Source: Ceratopteris richardii
Lineage: Eukaryota > Streptophyta > Polypodiopsida > Polypodiales > Pteridaceae
NCBI GenBank assembly: GCA_020310875.1
Contig: CM035430.1
Coordinates: 98,384,366 to 98,448,365, forward strand
Reading direction: 5' to 3'
DNA length: 64,000 nucleotides
This document shows, in pieces, positions 9,534 through 20,900 of the stretch. The position numbers and the translations under genes are program-made. How positions within the stretch are numbered: the stretch's first letter is position 1; each line of letters starts with the position of its first letter. Below the pieces are notes generated by a model. The model saw only the letters and a program-made list of their open reading frames with translations. It searched no databases and was not told the DNA's origin.

Positions 9534-10555
9534 TGATGGAGAGTGTTAATCTCCAAAAGAACAACCTACTCTTGAATTTAGAACACCTCTATATGAAGAG
9601 TAAGTCAAAACCTTCACTAAATTAGAGGTCCAATCTCCAAAGTATCAAAAATTGAAAAATTCTGTGAAGAAGATGAAACACAGAAAGTCTGCTGCACAAT
9701 TTCTTCTCATTGACCTATCAAACATGTAAAGTTTTCTATGAAATTTTGTATGGAGTGTCGCCTAGAGATTGCGCACCTCCTCCAAGTTAAAGTTCTTCAA
9801 AAAGTTTAGTATAACTTGAGAAATCAACTTCACAAGTTACCTATGTCTGAATCTGCACTTCTGAGAAGTCGATTTAGACACCCCTAACTTCTTAACTTCA
9901 ATTCTCTCAGTACAAAACCCGTTTAAGCAAATGCTTCTAGCCACGAGTAGATTACCTTCCAACTTAAAGATTAAGTGCTAGCTTGCACAAAACTTTAAAC
10001 TATGGAGTGAGAACTGACCAAAAGATTAAGATCAAAATTTGCGCCTATTTCAGAGAACTGTGAACACTCAACACATATGAATGTTCCTACTAACAATTCT
10101 CCTAGCCTGTTTGCAATTAGACTCTGAAACTCAAGTCACAGGCTCATTAACTACCAACTTAGATATCCTCAAAAGGATTTCACAATTGATCAGACACAGA
10201 CGGAGCAGACACGAAAAGATCGGGTGCAATATTTCTTCATTTACTCAGAAAGTTACAGTTGAGTGATGAGAGGAAACTCAACTAACTTTTCACATGTCTC
10301 ATGACATCTATCTTCCTCATTCTTGACTTCTATCTATTGTCACATATGCTCTCATATCACGCCTCGACATTTTCAGGGTATTTATAGATAAATTTGTACA
10401 AGTCTATGACTAATCAAAGATCTAAGTGAACTATGTACATATGTGTACATTCCTCACATACTCTGAATGTATCTTCCTTCAAAGCTTCAAGAATTGATCT
10501 CATCCTTCATTCTTTAGTCTTCAAACATTCAATTGGTGATTGATCTGCACCAACA
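9534..10555 (-). repeat. 5' LTR of copia element A
   Basis: The inner end (CATCA on the minus strand) abuts the primer site at 9533. The outer end is assigned to the TGTTGG whose first base is 10555, giving about 1022 bp with TG...CA ends. A minus-strand TATCTATAAATACC lies near 10380-10395, about 170 bases into the LTR, as expected for its promoter. The outer end rests on the TG consensus only, since the partner LTR is absent. Confidence 0.65.
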
Positions 10556-11340
10556 CTTATGCTCCTTGAACTTTGGGGAATGTCTTCAAGTCCATGTTGA
10601 GTCTTCAACACTTCATGGCAGCCCTTCCTTTGAGTATTCTACTCCTTCTTGCGTTGGCCACCTTCAGCTTGGGCTCAATCTTCAAGTGCACACACTATGT
10701 GTTTCACAACCTTTGAGTTTGGGCTCCTCCCTTCACTTTGGCTCCAAGCTTTATGTCCTTGCATCATCCAAGCTTTGCCCATCTTGGCTTTGGCTTGTTC
10801 AAATAGAAGCATTGAGTTGACTTCCTAATCTCAACTCAATAATCAAACACATTTAGTTATCATCACATGAGCATACATAATTGCTTTTCCAAATCTACCT
10901 CAATGGGTTTTATCCACAACAAGATACATCCACAATTTTCATACATGGCAGCCTTGCATTTTACCAATCTTCATTGCATACAAAAATATGTTATTTCAGC
11001 TCATATATAGCCAAACATGACCAACCTTTAGTGATTCAATATCACATCACAATCATATATAATCATGCATACAAACTACCAATCATTTGAGCATATATTC
11101 AGCTCACATTATGCCAACACACATGGCTACATATACTTGCAAATTGCAGCTTGTATAGGCTTTATAAAATAGCCTATTACTCATCCACACATCATCAATC
11201 ATAGATATATAATTACCTTGACCAAATTTGCATACATTCTTTCATGTTACACATCAATCATCAACTTCAAAGTCACTTTATATTCAGCCTAAGCATGGCT
11301 GTCCAAAATCATCATACATCTTGAGCATAACTTTCACAAG
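10556..11340. other. Non-coding flank between copia A and G2
   Basis: CA/TC-rich sequence with no convincing coding frame. It continues, in composition and style, at 45804-46268 on the far side of G2. Both pieces may be the non-coding interior of an older minus-strand element whose LTR is at 46284-47148. That link is inference. Confidence 0.4.
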
Positions 11341-11345
11341 CATGC

Positions 11346-12239
11346 TGTTGCAGAGCTAAAGAGCGCGCAAAGCAGAGAAAAAAGACGGGCCCCAAAATTT
11401 TTCCGATTTGGACCACATATTTTTGTAACATATTCATTCTTGTAATATATTTCCCTTTGTAAAGGCACTAGAGGAGTCCTCTAGATGCATTCCCACAGAA
11501 GAATAGAAGCTTACCCATGTAAAATAGTAGGAAATTAGCTTTTAGTGAATAAAGTGCCGGTCACTTGTGTGAAAGGACCATTTTTAGGGCACTAGTATAT
11601 AAGTCAAATGTGACTCTTTGTAAAAGACTTTTTTGCCATTGTGAGAATAGAGAGCACAGAAATTCGAATTTGTGTCTTCTTCCCGCTTCATTTTCATCTT
11701 CGCGAGCTTGTATGCATGTGTAGTGCTTGGAAAGAGTGCTTGTGAGTGTTGTCTATCCTTGAGAGTGTTTCTTTGCTGTAGGAAAGGTGTGTGCGAGGTG
11801 TAGGAAGTGCTGAAGCGTAGGAAAGTATTTTCGCGATTCAGTATTTCTGTCATAACTTGAAGTAGGAGCGTCGGATTTGAGTGAAACCACTGCCATTGGA
11901 TGCGTCTTCTCGAGAGCTTCGAAACGCATATGCTATTCGCTATGTTTGGAGCTCGGAGCTAGGCGAAAAGTCCAAAATACTGACGGCTGCTGCACCAAGT
12001 ATCGTTTCGTCTTGACCTACAGTTGAAGCTTGTTAGGATAAGTAATTACCTCATTTTCATTCTTGAGTACTTTATGTGCATTGACCATTACGTGATTGCA
12101 TGTCTTCATACACTCGGCTAGGTTAGTATACTCTTTGGATTGATATTTAAAAGCGTGTATCCCCACTATATGCACTTGTGAGGGGATTGGGGTATAGTCT
12201 CTTTCTCCGCAAGTCCCTAAGTTGAAGCTTAGGTCAACA
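11346..12239 (+). repeat. 5' LTR of G2
   Basis: 894 bp from TGTTGCAGAG to GTCAACA, matching 44905-45798 at all but six positions. A TATATAAG promoter element lies at 11596-11603. Near the 3' end it already carries one AAGTATCGTTTCGT unit like those amplified in the leader array. Confidence 0.95.
11596..11603 (+). promoter_or_regulatory. TATA box in the G2 5' LTR
   Basis: TATATAAG lies 250 bases into the LTR; the same site occurs at 45155-45162 in the 3' copy. It marks the likely U3/R boundary region. Confidence 0.6.
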
Positions 12240-12246
12240 CACTTTT

Positions 12247-12264
12247 TGGCGCCGTTGCCGGGGA
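12247..12264 (+). promoter_or_regulatory. Primer binding site of G2 (tRNA-Asp)
   Basis: TGGCGCCGTTGCCGGGGA lies seven bases inside the 5' LTR. It is complementary to the 3' end of plant tRNA-Asp, the primer typical of Athila-type elements. Confidence 0.9.
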
Positions 12265-12559
12265 GTGACGAATCAAACCGAGGCATTCGTGTGATGGTAA
12301 GTAGCTTTTTGCTTTGAAGAACTTGGAGGAGCGGAAATCTTCTCTTCTTTGGTAAGTCATTTTCAGCCGCACTTGCTACTTCTCATTCTTGGAGTGTGTG
12401 TAGTGAGTTGATAGATTAGGGAAGAGAGTAGAAGAAGTAGAGTAGGAGTGAGTGGAGAGTAGAGTAGGCTTTAGTGTTGTTCAAAAATTTTCCTTTTTTG
12501 TAAGCTAGGAATTTCCAAGTATAAAAGCCAAAAAAGTTCCATTTTTCAATTCACTTGTT

Positions 12560-13790
12560 GAACAAGTATCGTGGAGAGAGCAGTCGGGTATCATGAGAGT
12601 TGCAGAGATCGTGGGCGAGTATATAGGTGACCTGGAGCTTTACAAAGCAAGGGAAAGTGAGAAAGGTGTTGAAAGAGCATCAGAGGTGAGTCTGCTAGGT
12701 GTTAATCCTCTTACATCATTCAGAAAAATCACTTTCAGTCAAAAAAACGATCTGCGCTGAGTATCGTTTGGGCTTTCAGGGGGCTAAAAATTGTTTGTGG
12801 ATTGATAGAGTGGGTGAGGGTAAGAGAGAAGAGCTAAGTGAGCAAGGGGGAAACATCAAATCTCAAAAAACATTAGCAAAAATTTGAAGTTGGGTCAAGT
12901 ATCGTCTTTGCTCCCACGGTCGAGTATCGCGATACTTGTCAAGTATCGTGGAACTCCTGTGGTTGAGTATCGCGATATTTCCCAAATATCGGTATCGTCT
13001 CGATCAGAGATCGTTTGAGCTCAAAGATCGTGTATCGTTGGCTCAAGTATCGTGTTCCAGAGATCGCGATACTGGCCAAAGATCGTCGATCGTTGAGATC
13101 AAAGATCGGTATCGTTTCGGTCAGATATCGTTTGATCAAGTATCGTTTGGATCAGCGATCGTGTATCGTTTGGTTCAAAGATCGCGATATTGGTCAAAGA
13201 TCGGTATCGTTTCGGCTCAAGTATCGTCGATCGTCTCCGTGAGAGATCGTATACCAAAGATCGCGATACCTAACAAGTGTCGTGTATCGTCGTGGTCAGT
13301 GATCGTTGGCCAAAGATCGTCGATCGTTTGGTCAAGTATCGTGTATCAAGTATCGTCTAAGTGAAATATCGTGTATCGTGGCCTGAAGATCGCGATACTT
13401 GTGAAGTATCGTGTATCGTTTATCCAAGTATCGTAGAGACAGAGATCGTGTATCGTTTTGGTCAAGTATCATGTATCGCGTCACAGAGATCGCGATACTT
13501 ACCAGCGATCGGTATCGTTTCGGCTCAAGTATCGTCGATCGTGTATCGTGTTGACCAAAGATCGTGGAGTCCAGAGATCGTTTTGTCAAAGATCGTTTGG
13601 GGGAAGTATCGTGTATCGTGTATCGTCTGAACTCAGGTATCGAGTATCGTTTCAAACTCAGGTATCGTGTATCGTGTCCATCAAGTATCGTCTGGGCGAA
13701 GATCGTTTTCCAGCGATCGTTTCGACCAAGTATCGTGTCAGTCAGCGATCGTTTCCTCAGAGATCGGGAGAGTCAAGTATCGTGACTTGA
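12560..13790 (+). repeat. G2 leader array of TATCG/GATCG units
   Basis: Between the primer site and gag, short units of the form (T/G)ATCG recur every ~8-16 bases, densest from 12899 to 13785. Many appear as GATCGTGTATCGT. The 8-base palindrome ATCGCGAT recurs about seven times (for example near 12927, 12969, 13065, 13182, 13262, 13390 and 13487). Units are in both orientations because the core is palindromic. Several frames stay open by accident of the repeat and are not taken as genes. Confidence 0.9.
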
Positions 13791-13899
13791 AATTTTCCTT
13801 CAGTCATTTTCCAGCCTAATTTTTTCCTAGACTGCTAAGCCATATCTTAGAATTCTAGAGGCTAGAGGAGGACAAGATTTGATCCGAGCTTTTAAGTGA

Positions 13900-16800
13900 A
13901 TGAACCTGAGATCCGGAAGAACCCTAGGAAGCCGAAGAAGTGTAATTTCTTCCGTAGGGAGTGTAGCCGAACCTAGTAGCCGTTCACACTATTCTGAGAC
14001 CTCCAGTGAGTCAGAAGGAGAAATCCCCATGGCTTCAGAGGATATGCAAAACACTGTGCCCATGATTGGCCAGATGTCCATCATCGAGGGAGAATACAGA
14101 ACTTCCTTAGAATACGTGAGCACCAACCACAATGAGATCCCTATCTATTTGGATGGTCTAAACAGATCAGTGGCCAGACTGAGGAAGGCTTCAGAGGCCT
14201 ACATAGTGCCAAGACCAGCAATTAAGTACATAGGAGGACTATACATGGACAAACGAGACATTCAATACGTGGTCACAGAATACCCGGAAATCATTAATGA
14301 GCGTGGTGAGGAAAATAATGCTTCAAGCTTAAATGGAGGTGGAAACGAAGAGCAAGTAACTACTCCTAGAGGGAGATCAACAATTACTAAACTTTGGAGA
14401 GGAGACCTAATTCCCCAGGATGATACTCTGATAGATGTGTATTTGATCAACGGAATGGAGCACCTGCTCAGAGCCCATTCCTCTATATGGGAAGCTGCTC
14501 CTAATCCAGTTACCATCTATGAGTTACAAGACCCTGAATTCCCCACCATCATCACCTATTTGGATAAAAATCACAGAAGGTATTGGCCCATAACAGAATT
14601 AGAGAGAGCTGAGCTGAAATATCAGAACATTCCAGTGTTCCCCCCTAGGGACCAAGCCACAACTTCAAGGAATCCACATGGAACTTCTCAAAATGATTCA
14701 ATTCAATAATCGGGACAAACACAACAAACTCAACAAAACCAGATCCCCGTCAGACCACATGTTCAATTTGCAATGCCTGCCACTAATCCTAACTACCGGC
14801 CACAACCAGCCATTGACCCAAGACAAGGAGTTCATACTCCAGTCAGACCACAGGTAGTACGAGGACCAGGCATACCAATAGGAAGACCAAACTACCCCGT
14901 AATGCCTAGACAACCTGAGGCAGGAAGGAGACTAAGACCGATCCAAGTGGCCAAGTGCATGAGAAATCATTATGATGGCTCTAGTGAACCCTATAATCAC
15001 ATAGCAGAATTTAAACAAGTAATTAGAGCCGAGCAGGTAGATGACTTCATGATTCAATATGAGTCTTTTGGCCTTACCTTGTCAGACACAGCTTTGGCCT
15101 GGTTTCAGCCATTGGATCCAAATACCTTTCAGAACATGGATCAGGTGTATCAGGAAATGATTGAAGAATTTACCAAATCTGGAATTAAAAACAATTCTTC
15201 GTCATTAATCCACAGCTTTAAACAAGTCCTGACTGAGTCAGTCAGATTGGCTGCCAGGAGATTCAAGCAGTATGTGGATAGATGTCCCGTAGAAGAGAGA
15301 CCAACACAAAACAAAATGGTATCTTTGTTCCTAGAAGGACTGTTGAACGGAACCTTGAGGTCATTAGTGTACGTAAAGAGAGTTCAAACCTTGCAAGAGT
15401 GCATGAAGGAATGCATAGACCTAGAAGATAACCTTGCAGAAGACTTGAAAATACCCCAAGGCAGTGTGAAAAGTGAAGAGTCAACAAGCAGCACATCAAA
15501 CCCTAAAAACAACGTAGAGGAAATTGCCGACTTGTTAGCCAAAAAACTGAATGTTCAAGGACAGAGGAATTATCCCACCAATCCTATGAGAATGCCTATG
15601 CTTAGAAGATGTATGCAGTGCGGAGGAGATCATCCTTCTCATTTGTGTACTAGGGGAGCAGTTCCACCACCTGCCTATACTCCTCATAGACCCTCTGTCC
15701 CCGGACCACTACAATATTGCAGTATAGAGCAGAGATACACAAACCATAGCACTGAGAACTGCCCTTACAATAGGCAAACCAGACCCACCCAGCCTTATGT
15801 GAGACCATATGGATACCCGCAGAACCACCAGGGAGGAGAAGCCTTTAGATATCCCTCATATCAGCCGCAGGCACCAATACCACGACCATACGCATATCAG
15901 GGATATACTCAACCGCAACCAGTGCTAGGACAACAACCGCCCCACCCTCAGAATGTTGTCCCAATTAAGATAGCGCAACCAGAGGAAAACCTAGAAAGGA
16001 CCATAGTGCCAGCTACACCTTTGACTAGTAGTGAACCGTATGACTCATTTTACGAACCTAGTCAAGGAACATACTCTGGTTATGAGAGCTCAATAATGGA
16101 ATATGGGCAACAATATGACCCATATGCTTATGGCATGGAGACACCAGAGAGTTCATATAATTACGAGCAGGATTATGTGCCTTTAATGTACACAGCTCCT
16201 AGAGCAACCATGCCACCTCGACCAATGAATAGACCGCCTGTACCCAGAGGACCATGCTACAGATGTGGAGGTGACCACTATATTAGGGAATGTACATTGC
16301 CAAACCCACCACCACCACAACGAATTTGGGAAGGCTACTGTAGCGATTGTGGTAAGGAGCATCTCTTCAGAGATTGTCCTAAGAACCCAAACAAAGTCAC
16401 ATCTAACGTACAGATTAATGTGATAGAAGTAATTGAATCATCAGGGAGCGACAAAGAGTACACTATACCTTTAAAAGCCATAACAAGAGCAAAGGCTAGA
16501 GAAAACCCTGATAAAACAGACGAAAATAATCAAAGCGACAAAGAGGGAAATGCACCCATCCCTCACAGAGTAGAAGACTCCGAAGAACCAGAAAAAAGTA
16601 TCGCCAGTAAAAGATCCCAAAGATGGAAGCAAAGGAGAGACAGGATAAAAGAAAAAAAGTTATTGCAAAAGAAGGAAAAGGAAAAGAGTAAACAGAAATC
16701 AACAGAAGAATCACAAGTGGAAGAAGAAAATAAAAAGGAGAATAAAAGAGAGGAGGTAGGATCAATATTAGCATACCCAATGCCTGAAGAATTAGCCATG

Positions 16801-17289
16801 TGGATTCAGGCATACAAGGCGAGAATAAAAGCAGGACCTACCATAGAACAACATGAGAGAGAGTATCCGAGAGGCGACTTAGAGAAAGAAAGATTGGAAA
16901 TCTGCAAAAAACTGATAGAAGTTGCCCAACAAACATTAGAAAAACCCGCATCACCTTTACCAAACAACCGAATTGGTGAAGAGAAATTTCAAGAGTGCCT
17001 AAACACTCAGGAAAAGCCTAACGTAAATAGACCTCTGGATGATGAAATTGGTATTGAGAGAAAGGAAGGATCCATAGTCCCTGAAACAGAAGGAGATTGG
17101 ACTAAGGATTTATGGGCGGGAGTTCAAGAGGACAAGTGGAAAAAGGTAGAGGGAATGGAACCGCCCTTTGAAGAATTGAAAGCAGAAAATGAAATAGAGG
17201 GTTCAATACCTGAACTCAATTCAGAAGAAATTTTCCCAATGGATGCAAGCGACAGAGAAGTGGAGGACGATGTAAAGGAACTACCCAAC
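13900..17289 (+). pseudogene. G2 gag and start of pol, with one in-frame stop, cut by G1
   Basis: The ATG at 13900 begins MNLRSGRTLGSRR, the same start as G1 gag. The frame is interrupted by TAA at 14707-14709 and then continues unbroken to the G1 insertion at 17289. A retrotransposon gag core lies at about 14930-15440 (MRNHYDGSSEPYNHIAEFKQ onward). Three CX2CX3HX4C zinc knuckles follow: CMQCGGDHPSHLC (~15611), CYRCGGDHYIREC (~16256) and CSDCGKEHLFRDC (~16340). A Lys/Glu-rich linker leads toward the protease. The same reading frame resumes at 34658 beyond G1. Gag would form the particle and bind genomic RNA. The TAA probably replaced CAA, a C-to-T change. Confidence 0.9.
17285..17289. other. 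Target-site duplication of G1 (left copy)
   Basis: CCAAC directly precedes the G1 LTR at 17290 and is repeated at 34653-34657 after the other LTR. This proves insertion of G1 into the gag-pol frame of G2. Confidence 0.95.
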
Positions 17290-17942
17290 TGTTGCTCTAG
17301 CACAATGGTGAGAACCACGTTAAGAAGCTTCACCTCCTTAATGTCAATCCGAGGGAGAGGTAGGAGTGATATGAAGATCGTGAATGTGAGAAGATGTGAG
17401 AGTGAAGGTGAGAAGCACAAAGATGCACACACACATACACACACACAATGAAGAGACAAGCAAGACGCAATGGAAGGTGGGAAATTAGCTCTATTACTCA
17501 AGAATACTCTTACAAGCTCAAAAATAACTCTAATCTCAAAACAAGCTACCATGAACCAACCTCAAAAATGAGCTCTCTAGCTCTTTTTATAGTTTCTAGA
17601 CTAGTTTTGACCGGTTTCACATCTAGTGACCGGCCTAGTTAAAAATTAGGTCCTAGAGGCTATTTGGGAGGGTAAACGATGTCTAAAAATAACGAAATTT
17701 GGTACGAGTATTCTACCTAAGCTCCTCAAGCTCGAGGACTCCTCGGCTTGCACAAAATGGAGCTATGGATTACAAAAATGGGGTTTTGTCTATATTACAT
17801 ATGTTACAAGAGTGATGAAAATCACTGTTGGATGTTTGAAGAAGTAATAAAAATATAATTGTTTTGAAAAAATGATCCGACTGGCTCCCTGCTCCTTCTT
17901 TACATGCTTCCGTGGCGTCTGTGCCTCTGGCTGCTTCCAACA
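17290..17942 (-). repeat. 3' LTR of G1
   Basis: 653 bp, identical by eye to 34000-34652. The minus-strand TATAAAA is at 17591-17585. It contains a (CA)n/(TG)n run at about 17428-17449. Its family is shared with the G3 LTR at 61551-62165. The last codons of the third ORF run into it. Confidence 0.95.
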
Positions 17943-20900
17943 CCCCCCTCCCTCTCGCTTCTGTCGTCCCTGACAGAACCTTGTTGTGAGGTCTGCCGGA
18001 TGTAATTCTGTAGGAGGTCTTGAGCGAGGGTGTGCTCTGATACACGAATACCTCGGGCTAGATCAGCCTCGAGTTTCTCCCAGTCGATAGGTTGCGGCTC
18101 GTCTGGTGGTGGGAGCTGATAGTGTGTGGAGTACACCATTCGTTCACAGGCGAATAATTGTAATAAGTGTGTGGGCCTGCTTATGAATACTTCTGAATGG
18201 TACTCCCAAAAACCGGTGGTGAACATTTCTTCGAATGTTTGCTTGTAACATGCCGGTAGATATTTGATCCTGCAGTGCCAGGCGTAACACACCCGTAGCG
18301 ATGGCGTTGTGCTCATATCATAGACTAAATCCAAGTTGCCATGCTCAAAGCCCGGGGTGTTGACATGGGGAGCCTTGATGCGCCGGAAGACTTTAAAGAC
18401 CATCTGCATCATGTCAAAGATTTTGACAGTCATTTGCGCGGCTATATCATCCATAGGTTTTAATCGAGGGAGCCAGTGGCGGATCGTCGCCATCATGTAG
18501 CCTACTGTGGGTAACGCGACTGGTGGCTTGAAGTAGGGGTAGTTCAACCAGTCTTGGCACTGCTTATTGTTCTGTAGCTTTATAGCGAAGGCAGTCCAAG
18601 AGCGGCGTCGTGGTACTGGTCCCCAGCACGGATTAAATTTTAAGTGAAGCGGCGCTTTTACCCACGTGCTCATCATCTCTGGATAATTTTGCAGTAAATC
18701 TTTGCGCCAGTCTGGTTGAAGAATTTCACCTCTCTGCGCCCTTGGTGGCAAGTCCTCTGGCTCGAATTGAGTTGCATGCGTCGGTTTCATGCCGGTTTCT
18801 TTCTCTATGGTTAATTGATATTCTGCCATTAACATAAAGTATGGTTTATACTGAAGCTCATGCCCGGATATGTATCGTCGCGGGGCCATTTGAGCAAAGA
18901 ATGGTGATTGTAAAATTTTTTCTTCAATTATGGCCATGGCATGTAGCTGTGCCTCTACTCTGGCCGAGTGTGTCGTTCCGAGTTCTTCTACTGTCTTCAT
19001 CCACGCGGGGGTAGGTAATTCGTAGGTCATCTGGCCTTCGGCCGTGACACGTCCGCCTGGGATGGGTATCGGTTCGTAAGCCTCTTCGAAGGTCTCCTCC
19101 ACCGGGATAGTGACAGTTTCTTCCTCAGCTGGTAGTTCAGGTGGGGAGTCTGGCCTTGGTGGTGCTTCATAGATGGCAATCCTAGATTCAAGGTTTGTTA
19201 CCTGGGCCCGGAGTGCGTTGAGTTCCTCTAAAACTTCAGGGTCAGGGTCCACAGGCGCTGGTAATTCCGCTGCTGCTGGTACCTGTTGTGTGGCTGGTTC
19301 TCTGAGCTGTAGCAGTTTGTGATCTTCCTTTAACTTTTGATACTCTTCATTCATACGATCATAGTCCTCGAGCAATCTGACATGGTCGTCTAGCAACATC
19401 CGCATCGACTCGGATGGGATTGCCTTGAATCTGCTCGGACTTAGTGGCTGTTCTGGATGATCTAAAGCCGCCTCCAGGTTTTCTCTGTTCTGCTCTTGGA
19501 GTCTCTGGTTCTCTTCTTTTGCTGCGGCTAAGTGTCTTCTTAATAAACCCATATTTCTAGTAAGCGTTGCATTGCGGACAGTCTGGGCTCTAAGTAGGTT
19601 ATCTAAATCCGCGGTGGCCTCTTTGCTTTTTTCCTCACTTTCTATTTCTAACTTGTGATAAGCCTCTCGTAACTCTTGGTACCGGCTGTTCAGTGAGGCG
19701 TTCTCAATTGACAACAAATTAAGCTGCGTTTGTAAGTCGTTCGTCGTTTTCTGCAGCTGTTGATAGTTAGTGCCGAGTGATGCAAACTCATCTCGGACTT
19801 GCGTCATGCATGCGAACATGTGTTGAAATGCTGTGTCGATGGTGGGCGATAGTAGTAGTGAAGTGCTAAATGAGGATGCAGTGATAGTAGATGCAGTGGG
19901 AATGGGGAGCGGGGTTGGGACTGTGGATGCAGTGGTGATTGTGGAAAATTGTGAAGTGCCTAAATATGAGGGTGCTGTGAGTGTAGTGGGTGGTGGTGAG
20001 GTGGGTGGTGATATGTCCATGCCATTGGACGTGTTTAATGTTGTGACTGCGAAAAGTGGGGTGATTGTGGGTGGTTGCGTAGGTGTGAATACAGGATTTA
20101 CAAACGTAGAGTAGTTTACAGGGGGGATGGTTGGAATAGTTTGTTGAAACGGGGAAATAGGGGTTAGGGTAGGTTGGGGAGGTGAGACTGGTGAGAAGGT
20201 TAGAGGGGTTAGGAAGGGGAATGGGGGTCTTAGAGGTGGGGGAAACGCTGGGAAGGATGAAGGGGTGAAGGGGTTAATATAGGGATGCAGAGGACTGGGT
20301 GTGGGCCTGGTGGTGTGAATGGGTAAGGAAGAGGTTGGGGCTATATTGCTCTGTACAGGTGTGTATGTGGGGAAAGCAGGTGGGTGTGCGGGTGATACAG
20401 GATGGGTTGGTGAAGGATGAGGTGAAAGAGGGGTCGAAGGGGTGGAGGTTATTTCGAGGATTGTAGTGGTATGAACAATGGTGGTACGGGGTGGCGAATC
20501 TACAAGAATGGTTTCTGCGGTTGCTGAACGTTCGGTGGCGAGGCGTGCCTCCCTGGCTTGTGCTGAAGATTGGGCTCCTGTTGGGACACGAATATACTCC
20601 CCGGGTTTTGAGAGTAGTCGCACTCGGCGGGGATCGAACTGTGGTAGTTGCTTTCTTTGTAAAAATTTGAGTGCTTCATGGGAGCCTACTGATTGGACTA
20701 ACTCTCGGAACCCTCTGATATAGGCGTCTTCGAATCCTCCTGAGATGAGTTCCTGTTCAATTAATGCCTGGCTCTCCTCTTCAGTTAACTTCTTTCGTGC
20801 CCAGACTTTCTCCATGGTCCGATATAATTTCTTTATGGCCAATGTATACGCTGCGGCTTCGAAAGTTTCATCTTCATATGTGCTGGTGTCTCCGTGCGTG

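Larger units (their letters stand above)
7596..10555 (-). mobile_element. Truncated Ty1/copia element A (5' LTR, gag, protease, part of integrase)
   Basis: On the minus strand the order is LTR (10555-9534), primer site, gag-protease, then the start of the integrase, ending abruptly near 7596. Reverse transcriptase, RNase H and the 3' LTR are absent. The encoded protein is clearly related to copia element B at 48.8-54.7 kb, but the LTR differs. Its LTR family also appears as an antisense fragment at 48534-48825. Confidence 0.85.

Noticed and set aside
10081-11090. Small plus-strand frames between copia A and G2
   Set aside because: Within LTR or AT-rich non-coding repeat, short and without recognisable domains.
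12936-13790. Overlapping open frames of 60-140 codons in the G2 leader
   Set aside because: They arise from the TATCG/GATCG repeat, which lacks stops in several frames on both strands. No homology or codon bias.
17448-17642. Small frame in the G1 LTR repeated at 34158
   Set aside because: Identical because the LTRs are identical; short, no homology.
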